From the NCBI GenBank assembly GCA_039583875.1, contig CM077155.1, positions 5,258,043-5,322,042 of the forward strand: DNA of 64,000 bases, given 5' to 3'. The notes under the pieces are model-generated. The model did not search any database. It was not told the origin of the DNA and saw nothing but the letters and a program-made list of their open reading frames with translations. Source of the stretch: Platanthera guangdongensis (Eukaryota; Streptophyta; Magnoliopsida; Asparagales; Orchidaceae). Made by a program: the position numbers and the translations under genes. Positions 55,955 through 64,000 of the stretch are shown here, piece after piece. The stretch's first letter is position 1, and the number at the start of each line of letters is the position of its first letter.

Positions 55955-56074
55955 CATTAGGTCTTCAAGATGACCGTTGTGGGCCCCACCAACAAGAAAC
56001 TCCAAGCCCGGTTCAAAACAGCGCCAGCGGCTGAGTCCGGTCCAGCGGGTTCCAGAAAATTCGCCTAAGGCAAA

Positions 56075-56215
56075 ATCGGCAAGAATCGAAGGTGATTCTC
56101 GACGATTTTGACTTAGCGACAGATTTGCATGCTCTGATTTAGCCGGATAGAGCCGACGAGAATCAGCCAGTGATTCTCGATGATTCGGCGAGAATCACTA
56201 GTGATTCTCGTCGAT
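56075..56215 (-). repeat. Palindrome cluster upstream of TATA (T, 3' LTR)
   Basis: Repeated imperfect palindromes of the form GGCGAGAATC(N)GTGATTCTCG; three occurrences in this LTR. Confidence 0.75.
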
Positions 56216-56550
56216 TATTACTTAGAGATTTTTCGTCTTTCCACCCATGAGCTGCTCTTTGACCCATCCTTGCTCCTTGTCTGCTCTTGCATTATCACAG
56301 CCCTGTACTTGAAAATAAGTACACTCCAATAGAGAGAGTACACGTAGGCCAACACACTGATCTGCTCAACGAGGGATTACGTCGCGCAGACCCGTGTATA
56401 TTGACCTACTGCACCCTGACATTGGTGTGTACTTAGCGTGGAATAACTACAAGCACAACTTGAAAGATTTCATCAAATACATTGTGAATTCATCTTAGCT
56501 TGACAGGTGGCTTCCTCAAATCCAGGTAATTGTGGATACAATACCCAACA

Positions 56551-56566
56551 ATCTCCCCCTATTTGA
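56551..56566 (-). other. Polypurine tract of element T
   Basis: In element sense AAATAGGGGGAGAT immediately precedes the 3' LTR, of the Sirevirus-like AGGGGGAG type. Confidence 0.8.
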
Positions 56567-56694
56567 CAAAGCCAAAATCCTACTAGCTAAGATGAATACC
56601 ACCATCCAGATAATATACACAGCATATAGAATTTAAAGATATGGCACAAAGAAATAAAGGCAAACAGATCAAAACTTGAGTCAATCATAAATTC

Positions 56695-56698
<4 letters not shown>

Positions 56699-56751
<53 letters not shown>
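56699..56751. repeat. (AT)n microsatellite
   Basis: About 26 AT units between the accessory gene and the 3' LTR of T. Confidence 0.95.
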
Positions 56752-56752
<1 letters not shown>

Positions 56753-56816
56753 CCAAAAATTCTTCATATAATAATATGAAAAGATAAATATGTTCTTGAG
56801 AAAATGACAAGCTATA

Positions 56817-59176
56817 AACTTATGTATATTTCTCTTTGGCTAGGTCATCCTTCTGTTTTTGAGCCAGGAACTTCTTTCTTTGCCTCTCAACGTACTCCTT
56901 GGGCTTTGGATAGTATCTGGGAGGAGGAGCTTTGTTTGCCACAGTGTTGGTCCTGAAGAAGATGTTCCATTTAGCTTCATATGTCTTGTGCAGCTCCCAC
57001 TCATGCTGGTTGTATACGTCGTTCCGATTGATTTCCCCTTTTCTTGTAGCCAGAACGTGTCCAAGATAATACTCTTTGATACCGGACTCCACTTTTCGTT
57101 CCTCACTTCATCCTCCTTCAATCTGATTTTCTTTTCAGCTTGCGTTTCCTTAGATGTCCCTTCTTGAGTTTTTCTCTTGTCCCTAGCTTTTGCTAGGGCT
57201 TCTTCGTCAAACATGACCATCAGTTTTGCTTTGGAGGTGGCCCTAGCAGCCCTTTGAGCATCAGCTTCATTTAAAGGAACTTCTTCAGCACTTGCTCCCT
57301 CATCAGCCGCAGTATTATTCTCAGGAGCAGGATTACCCTCAGGATTTTCAGGGATATTGGGATTTTCAGGGATATTGGTGCCTAACACTTGTTTGAGCAT
57401 CCACCGACAACTGTCATATACATATATATTTGACTGGTCAAAATTTTTGATTATGATTTCCTGAATCCCGACCATCTTAGCTGTATATTCTTTCTCCCCC
57501 TTTTTGGCTTCGACGGTAATGGAGTTTGCATAAGAATGCAGTGACTCATCAATGTGCTTTGTAGTCTTGGAGAACTCGGTAATCAAGGCTTGCTGATTTC
57601 CGTTAAGAAGCACCATGTTGGCATCAAATTTTTGGATGTTATTTACCACTACATGAGCATTCTAATTAACTACTGCGAGAGTATTTGTGTTCTTTTTCAA
57701 CCCTTCCATAAGAAAAGTTACAGCTTTGCCGGCTGCTGTATACTTGTCTTCGAACTTCTTTTCCATCAAATCCAGTTTGTGAATAATTTCCACAACGTTC
57801 TTGAGCATTAGATTCTCAGATTTCTTAATTCTTTTTAACACTTTATTTTGAGCTTGCTCAAAAGACACTTTGAGCTCATCCACTATACCTTGAATAACAT
57901 TCACTGTGTAATTAGCTAGATCAGCTCGTGGTGGATGACCCTGAGGCATTCCTTGGCCTTGCTCTTCAGCAGATTCACTTGTAGAGCTGGACACTTGCAC
58001 AGTCTCTAAAGGGGGAATATTTGCAGCCTCAGTAGATTTCTCAGAAGTACTTAGCTGCCTCTGCTGAGAGGACTCCCCCTCCACTGTTGCACTAGTTTTC
58101 TCAGGAACTATCTCAGGAGCTGGCTTTTCAGATGGAACTTCAGTGTCGTCCTGAGGCTCCATTACTTCATGTCTCTCATTTCCTTCTTCCTCATCCTCAT
58201 CATCCATGATGTCATTCTCAACTGCATCATCTCCGGCTCCTAGATCATTCACGTTCAGGGCCGCCTCATTTTCCACCACATCTTCACTTTCTTCTTACAG
58301 ATCCGCAAATGCATCTCTAGCTATCTGAGAGATGCCAGATATGACATTAGCAGAAGCGGGTAGAGGCTCCCCCTCAATTCCTGCAGTCAGTGCATCAGGA
58401 ACTTCACTGGGAATAGCCACGGAATCTGCTACAGTTCTGTCCTCGGCAGGAGATTCTTCTTGTTCTACTACCACTGCAGCCTGCCCGATGCGTCGCTCCC
58501 ATCTGTCAAATACGCTGGAGTCCATTTTCTTCAAATAATGCAATGGAACTCCTTTACTCATGTCGAACCTATATCCGTTCAACTGATTAAGATATAGGCT
58601 GATGATTCTTCCAAAACTTGGAGATCTGAGAGTGTCCTTAATCTTCTCAAAAAGCATAGCCCCCCAGTTGAATCTCTTTCTGCAGACAATCGCCACAAGA
58701 ATCTTGAACATGTCAGCTGAGATGTGGTCATGTGAGCCGGGTTTGCATATCAGTACTTTCCCAATGATGTCGGACAAGAGTTTCCCCTCCTCATTCATTT
58801 CTTTTCTCTTTATCGATCTGGTTCCTCTAGCTAGTCCACAGAATAATAATGTCCTGGCTTTATCATGTTCCTCCAGATAATCCTCGTGCTCAGAACTGGT
58901 GAGCTGCAAGTATTGGGTCAGTTTGCTTGCAGACATCTTGATCCTTGCACCTGCAACCTTACTCTTGATGATAGAGTCTTCATTCCGAAGTTTGGCGGTT
59001 GCGAAGAACTCCATCACTTCCTTGTCCAAAATTTTGCAGGGGTGCTCCAGTATAAAAGAGAGTCCAGCCTCTTCAAGCATGATGATGATGTTTCTGAACT
59101 CATCAGAGGCATGTGAGAACCCGGTTCGAACCAACTCACATCTAGTGACCAGGTCGGCGGTGGTCCTTGGAGCCAT
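56817..59176 (-). pseudogene. Accessory gene of element T, putative plant transposon protein type
   Basis: One reading frame from ATG 59176, interrupted by TAA near 58292 and TAG near 57659 and shifted by one base near 57090, then open to 56817; about 785 codons in all. The N-terminal part (MAPRTTADLVTRC; EVMEFFATAKLRNE; SADMFKILVAIVCRKRFNWG) fits the 'putative plant transposon protein' pattern also seen antisense in S. It is followed by a long acidic, low-complexity middle (EENE/DDEDEEEGNE, PAPE and PEN repeats), a charged helical segment and a basic C-terminus (RYYPKPKEYVERQRKKFLAQ). Function unknown; an envelope-like or nucleic-acid-binding role would be speculation. No signal peptide or membrane helix was seen. 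Confidence 0.7.
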
Positions 59177-60049
59177 TGCAAACCTAGGGAGGGAATCCCA
59201 AGTCCAAAAGCGGAGGAAGCGAGAGTCGACGGAGACAACGAAAAACCTGGAGGAGCTCGCGTCCTTGTTTGATCGAAACCGCGGAGAATGAATACTTGGA
59301 CGAGCACCCTGGACCGAGAAGAGAGATCTACGGAATCCGGAACGAGGTCGACGACACTTGGAACCTAAGATGCGGGAAGTCGCCGGGAGGAGGGAAGGAA
59401 GAGTTGGCGGGATTCCTGCGGGATATCGACGGGTTTCTTTGCGAAATGCGGAATACGAAGAGTCGGCGGGAGTTTTTCTAAATAGAAATCGATGGGATTC
59501 TTCATTAGAAATCTACAGGTTAAGAGGCATGCCAGATTCTCGAAATCTTCTGATGTTAAAGGGTTTAGAAATCTTCTAAATATATATTTCTTAATACCAA
59601 TCTATTTAGGGTTTGAAAGGGGTTTTCCACACATTTCTTGATGTCAATTGTAAGTTTTAGTGACTTCCAATGACGTATCTTCTTTAATTTTCAGTGGACT
59701 GATTTATGCCTGTAGAGGTTCATTCTCGAATCTACCAGTGAATTTACAGATAAATCTTTAATAATGTATCTAAGGGTTATTTTTACAGTGTTAACCTTTC
59801 CTTAGGTGTACACACATATATGTGTATATATAAATATAAATATGTAAATGGAGCTGATCAAAACTACCTGGGATTATAAGATTTATCATTTAGCCCCTCT
59901 AGTTAAAGCATACCAGGTGTTCAATTTGAGTATACCATTGTAGATAGTACTTCTGTTATTCCAGATACTTGTTCCAATTCATTCTTGAAACATCTTCTGT
60001 CTAGTTCCCATCATATTTACGGGAACCTAGACTACCCTGCAAAAGAGTG
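59177..60049. other. Spacer between gag and accessory gene of T
   Basis: Non-coding as far as can be seen; this is where pol would be expected in an autonomous relative. The half proximal to the accessory gene (59177-59480) is GC-rich and the rest is AT-rich. Confidence 0.55.
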
Positions 60050-61627
60050 TTACCTTACCTTATGAACCCAATATGTATTGGGTCCTAGGTTCTTGTTAGT
60101 ATAAAAACTCGAATGTCTTCCCTCAGAAATCCTGTCAGGAAGACTACCTCTGCCCAGAAGAGGTGGATAAGCCCTTGCCCTTGACACAGAGGGGTTGTGC
60201 CAATAGTCTATGGCAAAGTGTCCCACCTTGCCACAGCACCAACACGTGTGAATGTTGTACCTCCGTTTCTGACCTGATCCAGTGACTGAGGTAGTCATGG
60301 TCCTAGGTCTAAACGGGATAGAGCCGGATCTGCTCACAAAATTGCCTCTTCCACCGTGACACTTGGAAGGGTGGAAGGAATGCATGTAGCGAGCGTCATG
60401 AGGCCTGGGAGGTGGTGCCTTCCTTTCAGTCAGCACCCTTCCAGAGGCCCCATGAGAACTAACTGCGTGACTTCTAACCTCCCTTTCCTGTGTCCTAGGG
60501 TGGTGAGAAGCGCACCAAGAGCTGATACCAGCAGATTCATGCCGAGTTGGGGCAGTGGCCGAGAATACAAAGGGTTCAGAATGAGCCTTAGGTATTCTCT
60601 CAAGGGTGGCCATGACAGCCCTTGCACTATGGGTGTCTCCACATGAGGGCAGATCACCCTTGCAGTGACCACGGTTGTTCCTGTGATCATACCTGAAGGC
60701 ATGATGAGTACCCTTCCTGCCTGGAGTGGGGGGTCTGAATACCGTTTCCCCATTTCTCCATGAATTGATAATTCGGGAGATCCACCAATTTTCTTCCTTT
60801 CTCTTGATAGCATCAACCTTGGAAAAGTTGGATACTATCCTTTTCTCATTCTCTAGACTACTCTCTAGATCTGAGATTTTAGAGTCCTTAACCTTGTTGG
60901 ATGCCAATTGGAGAACCAACAAGATCTTCAGCCGAGCAATCTCCTGAGCTTGCTCCTCAACAAGTAGGTTGCTTTTCTGAAGGGCTCTCTTCAGGGAATC
61001 AGGATTTTCTGAAGGGTAACAATTCCTCTCTTCAGTAACTTCAAGAGAAAAGGGGCAAGATGAAGAAGTTACCTGCTCTTCAGAGTTACTATTACTATCG
61101 TCAGAGACCGTTGTGTCAGCTTCATCAGAACAGCTTTCCTCAATTTCTTCTTCAGTCTCTGACAAGGACACCGGAGCCCTGATGCTGTCTGATTGATCCT
61201 TGCCTTCATCTTCAAAGGCGAGGACCCCCACATAGGCTTCATCCTCTTGCTGACAGCAGATCCCTGCTTTCTCTGATCCCTCCATGAGATCTGAGATGGT
61301 TACCCACATAGAGTTGGCCGTCCCACACTTTTCCAATCTAGATCGAGAAGGTCTAGACCAGACATCCATGATGATCTGACGAATCATCTTGTCCAGATTA
61401 AATAATGAGAGTTCAGTCTCCGACATCTCAGTAATACACTTGGGAATTTGGATATCCTTTCCAGATCCGGAGGTCTTCATAGGAATGAATGGACCCTCTT
61501 CCAAGATGAGAGATGCTCGAGGATCGATAGCCTCCAAGTGATAGGACACTCTCATCTTCCAGACGGGATAATACTCCTTTGTGCACGTGGGAAGTCTTAG
61601 TGGAGAGATCCCATGATCCAGCTCCAT
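60050..61627 (-). CDS. Gag-like protein of element T (525 aa)
   Basis: Open frame with ATG at 61627 (MELDHGISPLRLPTCTKEYY; WKMRVSYHLEAIDPRASLIL), resembling the N-terminus of copia gag. The usual central gag core is short or missing: after WVTISDLMEGSEKAG it passes into an acidic Ser/Glu-rich segment, then a coiled coil (LLVEEQAQEIARLKILLVLQ) and a basic region. A C-terminal zinc knuckle reads CWCCGKVGHFAIDY, with Tyr where the last Cys should be (about 60203-60205). The frame is fully open, the only such long gene in the window. Whether it still packages RNA is doubtful given the knuckle change. Confidence 0.72.
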   Translation of the reverse strand: MELDHGISPLRLPTCTKEYYPVWKMRVSYHLEAIDPRASLILEEGPFIPMKTSGSGKDIQIPKCITEMSETELSLFNLDKMIRQIIMDVWSRPSRSRLEKCGTANSMWVTISDLMEGSEKAGICCQQEDEAYVGVLAFEDEGKDQSDSIRAPVSLSETEEEIEESCSDEADTTVSDDSNSNSEEQVTSSSCPFSLEVTEERNCYPSENPDSLKRALQKSNLLVEEQAQEIARLKILLVLQLASNKVKDSKISDLESSLENEKRIVSNFSKVDAIKRKEENWWISRIINSWRNGETVFRPPTPGRKGTHHAFRYDHRNNRGHCKGDLPSCGDTHSARAVMATLERIPKAHSEPFVFSATAPTRHESAGISSWCASHHPRTQEREVRSHAVSSHGASGRVLTERKAPPPRPHDARYMHSFHPSKCHGGRGNFVSRSGSIPFRPRTMTTSVTGSGQKRRYNIHTCWCCGKVGHFAIDYWHNPSVSRARAYPPLLGRGSLPDRISEGRHSSFYTNKNLGPNTYWVHKVR

Positions 61628-61686
61628 GCTTTTGACACTGGTGGCAGGATTCTACTCAAGGAGTGAACCTTTTTGATGAGTAACCT

Positions 61687-61699
61687 CCCTCTGATACCA
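61687..61699 (-). other. Primer-binding site of element T
   Basis: TGGTATCAGAGGG in element sense, two bases from the 5' LTR. Complementary to initiator-Met tRNA. Confidence 0.88.
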
Positions 61700-62590
61700 T
61701 TTGAAAGTCCACTTAGTGTCAACTACCTTCACCTATGGGGGGGAATAGGTGTCTTGCAGTGTTTTTGCGGAATTAAAATCGTACCTGCACAAGAAAACAA
61801 AACAACACAGCACAGAAAGGACACAAGCAATTTATAGTGGTTCCCCGATTTGGGTACGTCCACTTTCCCCCTTCGACCTATCTCCCAACCAGGGACGACT
61901 CGATCACTTCACCAACGGGATTGAAAACCAATCCTTGCACTAACGGAAGGAACCCTTCCACACGTAGGAGTCACCACTCCCACAACACGGGTTGCACCCA
62001 ACCCTTACAACTAGGGACCAATCGGTCCATTACAAAGAAATTGAAAATAGATTGTATAAGAAATACAAACAACTTATGGAGACTAAGGTGTCCCTCTTCG
62101 TTCGACGACGTGTTCTTGAAGTCAACGAAGAGTCCACAACCCTAGATCTCACTTGGAGAGAATCTCCCCGAAACCGGCGGCGGCAAGAAGGGCGGCGACT
62201 TGGTTCTCGGGATCGGTGGCGACAACGGCGTGCTGTGGCTGTTCTTTGGAGATTCAATCTTCGTAGCAAAGCCAGCAAGATCTTCTAACGGTCACACTAG
62301 GATCGATCGTCTCGATCGATTCAGAAGGGGAAGGTTTTCCCGATCTACGAATCAAGAGACAAAGGATCTCTGGTTAGACGTGTGAGACGCAGTGATTGGC
62401 TGAGCTTCTGTCGACGAGAGATCTAGAAGAAACTAAGATCAACGACGGCGATCAATTGCACGAGCGGCGACGACGGCGGCGGAGAAGGATTTCCGATCTA
62501 GGTCACGTCGGCGGCTCGGCTTCTTCCTTTTTCAAAATCGTGTATTCGTTTTTCTGTCTTCTCTTTTTTTTTGGTTCAAAAATACAGATG

Positions 62591-62598
62591 TATTTATA
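62591..62598 (-). promoter_or_regulatory. LTR TATA box (T, 5' LTR)
   Basis: TGTATAAATACATC in element sense; the promoter expected to drive T. Confidence 0.62.
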
Positions 62599-62719
62599 CA
62601 TTAGGTCTTCAAGATGACCGTTGTGGGCCCCACCAACAAGAAACCCCAAGCCCGGTTCAAAACAGCGCCAGCGGCTGAGTCCGGTCCAGCGGGTTCCAGA
62701 AAATTCGCCTAAGGCAAAA

Positions 62720-62890
62720 TCGGCGAGAATCGAAGGTGATTCTCGACGATTTTGACTTAGCGACAGATTTGCACGCTCTGATTTAGTCGGATAGAGTCGG
62801 CGAGAATCAGCCAGTGATTCTCGATGATTCGGCGAGAATCACTAGTGATTCTCGCCGAATCGGCGAGAATCACTTAGTGATTCTCGTCGA
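62720..62890 (-). repeat. Palindrome cluster upstream of TATA (T, 5' LTR)
   Basis: Four palindromic units, GGCGAGAATCACTAGTGATT being the clearest core, one more than in the 3' LTR. Confidence 0.78.
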
Positions 62891-63227
62891 TTATTACTTA
62901 GAGGATTTTTCGTCTTTCCACCCATGAGCTGCTCTTTGACCCATCCTTGCTCCTTGTCTGCTCTTGCATTATCACAGCCCTGTACTTGAAAATAAGTACA
63001 CTCCAATAGAGAGAGTACACGTAGGCCAACACACTGATCTGCTTAACGAGGGATTACGTCGCGCAGACCCGTGTATATTGACCTACTGCACCCTGACATT
63101 GGTGTGTACTTAGCGTGGAATAACTGCAAGCACAACTTGAAATATTTCATCAAATACATTGTGAATTCATCTTAGCTTGACAAGTGGCTTCCTCAAATCC
63201 AGGTAATTGTGGATACAATGCCCAACA

Positions 63228-64000
63228 ACCTCAGAGGTGTGTTATTCCATGAAAGTTCAAGTAAATCAGGATTTAACAATGAAAGCTGGTTATGCAAGAG
63301 CTCTTGGAATTCAGCTCTTGACGCAGACCAACTTCAAGAAGTGGAGGTCGCGCATGGAGAGCTATCTACTCGGTGAGGACCTTTGGGAGGTCGTCGGTGG
63401 AGACAACATGCAAGAGATGGTAGCTGTTGTCGGGAATGTTGAGGCGGTGAGAGCTTGGAGAAGGACGAATGTGAAGGCTGAGTTCACTCTTAAGTGGGCT
63501 ATCTCACCAGAGCTCTTTGACCACATCATTGGATGTCGGTCAGCTACTGAAATATGGATGGTCTTGGATGACCTGTTCAATAAGAAGAATGTAGCTCGAT
63601 TACAGTTCTTGGAGAATGAGTTGGCAAAGAACACTCAGGGTGATCTATCCATATCATCCTAATTTTTGAAGATGAAGAATATCTGCGCTGAGATATCAGC
63701 ATTGGACCCGGAAGAGCCTATATCACAAGCGAAGCTAAAGAGGCATATCAATCACGGACTGCGGAAGTAGTATATTACCTTCATAACTTGTGTGTAGGGT
63801 TGGACCAATCAGCCATCTTTGCTCGAGCTGGAACACATGTGGGCTTTGTAGGAAAGATTGGTGTTGCAAATGGCTAGAGTGTCTATCTTAAGGGGAGATT
63901 GAGAGGTTCTCTTTTCTATCAAAAAGAAGATAAGGGACTAGAAGAAGAAGTCACATGTTAGTGATGGTCCTTCTTCTTCATCATTGTATGAGAGAAGCAA
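63228..64000 (+). pseudogene. Gag of element F, downstream copy
   Basis: 63228-63749 repeats 54536-55057 at exactly the same length (522 bp) with few differences, including the ATG (63249) and the stop (63660-63662). Beyond 63749 the gag continues uninterrupted (HGLRK; then stops TAG at about 63766 and others), with GPSSSSLYERS-like linker sequence at the window end. It is decayed and continues out of the window. Confidence 0.85.

Larger units (their letters stand above)
55058..56550 (-). repeat. 3' LTR of element T (1493 bp)
   Basis: On the + strand TGAAAGTCC ... CCCAACA. TATA box on the minus strand at 55947-55954; the palindromic cluster CGAGAATC ... GATTCTCG at about 56075-56215 lies upstream of it in element sense. 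Confidence 0.92.
55058..63227 (-). mobile_element. Element T: non-autonomous LTR element with gag and accessory gene, no pol
   Basis: LTRs 55058-56550 (3') and 61702-63227 (5'), PBS and PPT in place, minus strand. The 5.15 kb interior holds a gag-like gene (60050-61627) and an accessory gene (56820-59176) in the same sense. No protease, integrase, RT or RNase H motif is present. The five-base flanks differ (ATATC left, ACCTC right), and the 522 bp of target between those two sites is present on both sides. It resembles TR-GAG-type non-autonomous elements with an added gene, and is probably mobilised by a Sirevirus-like relative. Confidence 0.88.
61702..63227 (-). repeat. 5' LTR of element T (1526 bp)
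   Basis: Nearly identical to 55058-56550 by eye, but with one extra palindromic unit (about 33 bp) near 62840-62885. TATA box on the minus strand at 62591-62598. Confidence 0.92.
53106..64000 (+). mobile_element. Copia element F, split by T, continues beyond window
   Basis: 5' LTR 53106-54497, PBS at 54498, gag from 54557. Gag is cut at 55057 by element T. After T the same gag segment appears again (63228-63749) and then continues past the interruption point to the window end. It belongs to the same broad copia group as A, B, C and E (hairpin, TATA block, gag sequence). The 3' end is outside the window. Confidence 0.9.

Noticed and set aside
55197..56034. Arg-rich open frames in the T LTRs (repeated at 61837-62617)
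   Set aside because: Antisense to the element, inside LTR sequence, present only because the two LTRs are nearly identical.
56859..57167. Hydrophobic plus-strand frame suggesting a membrane protein or envelope
   Set aside because: It is antisense to the accessory gene of T; hydrophobicity comes from reading Lys/Glu codons on the opposite strand.

Overview
The window is a stretch of plant nuclear genome made almost entirely of transposable elements; no intact host gene was found. The evidence for a plant is: Ty1/copia retrotransposons primed by initiator-Met tRNA, two Sirevirus-type elements with a plant-specific accessory ORF, Helitron-like ends, and several MITEs. I cannot name the species. 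No bacterial operons, CRISPR arrays, rRNAs or tRNAs were seen.

Layout. (1) 1-5028: 3' part of a + strand Copia element (A), with a 1.6 kb 3' LTR. (2) 5029-8091: two convergent Helitron-like ends around an AT microsatellite, a 24-bp minisatellite, a broken unidentified gene remnant and a MITE. (3) 8092-23062: minus-strand Copia element B (target-site duplication, TSD, ACAAG), split by + strand Copia element C at 10944-18795 (TSD AAACT). A 452-bp piece of B-type LTR sits exactly at the right-hand junction of C. (4) 23063-27837: two copies of one MITE, a coiled-coil gene remnant, a foldback MITE whose end has become a 40-base G run, and an AT-rich inverted-repeat element. (5) 27838-29511: a solo-LTR-like segment. 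(6) 29880-33798 and 52869-53105: two old, decayed Copia remnants (D1, D2). (7) 33799-52868: Sirevirus-like element S (TSD AAGAG) inserted in D2, with Copia element E (37358-44902, minus, TSD GTAAG) inside it. (8) 53106-64000: Copia element F (continues past the window), split by T (55058-63227, minus), a non-autonomous element with gag plus an accessory gene but no pol.

How the parts fit. A, B, C, E, F and the solo LTR form one broad Copia group. Their LTRs share a GCGGAC-rich composition, a TATAAATAGG box (usually followed by a C-run), and a hairpin with an almost invariant loop whose stem shows compensatory changes between families. Where seen (A, B, C, E), their gag-pol frame runs through the polypurine tract and ends on the first six bases of the 3' LTR. 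All copies are coding-defective, many through C-to-T type stop codons. S and T differ: they have palindrome clusters just upstream of the LTR TATA box and an accessory ORF of the 'putative plant transposon protein' type, antisense to pol in S and in the same sense as gag in T. The antisense ORF in S is preceded by its own palindrome-plus-TATA module resembling that of the LTR.

Most notable: the covarying LTR hairpin; the antisense gene with candidate promoter in S; T, whose two flanks carry an exact 522-bp duplication of its target, as expected from recombination between two differently placed insertions; and the LTR-derived filler beside C. No alignments or database searches were possible; comparisons are by eye between copies in the window.
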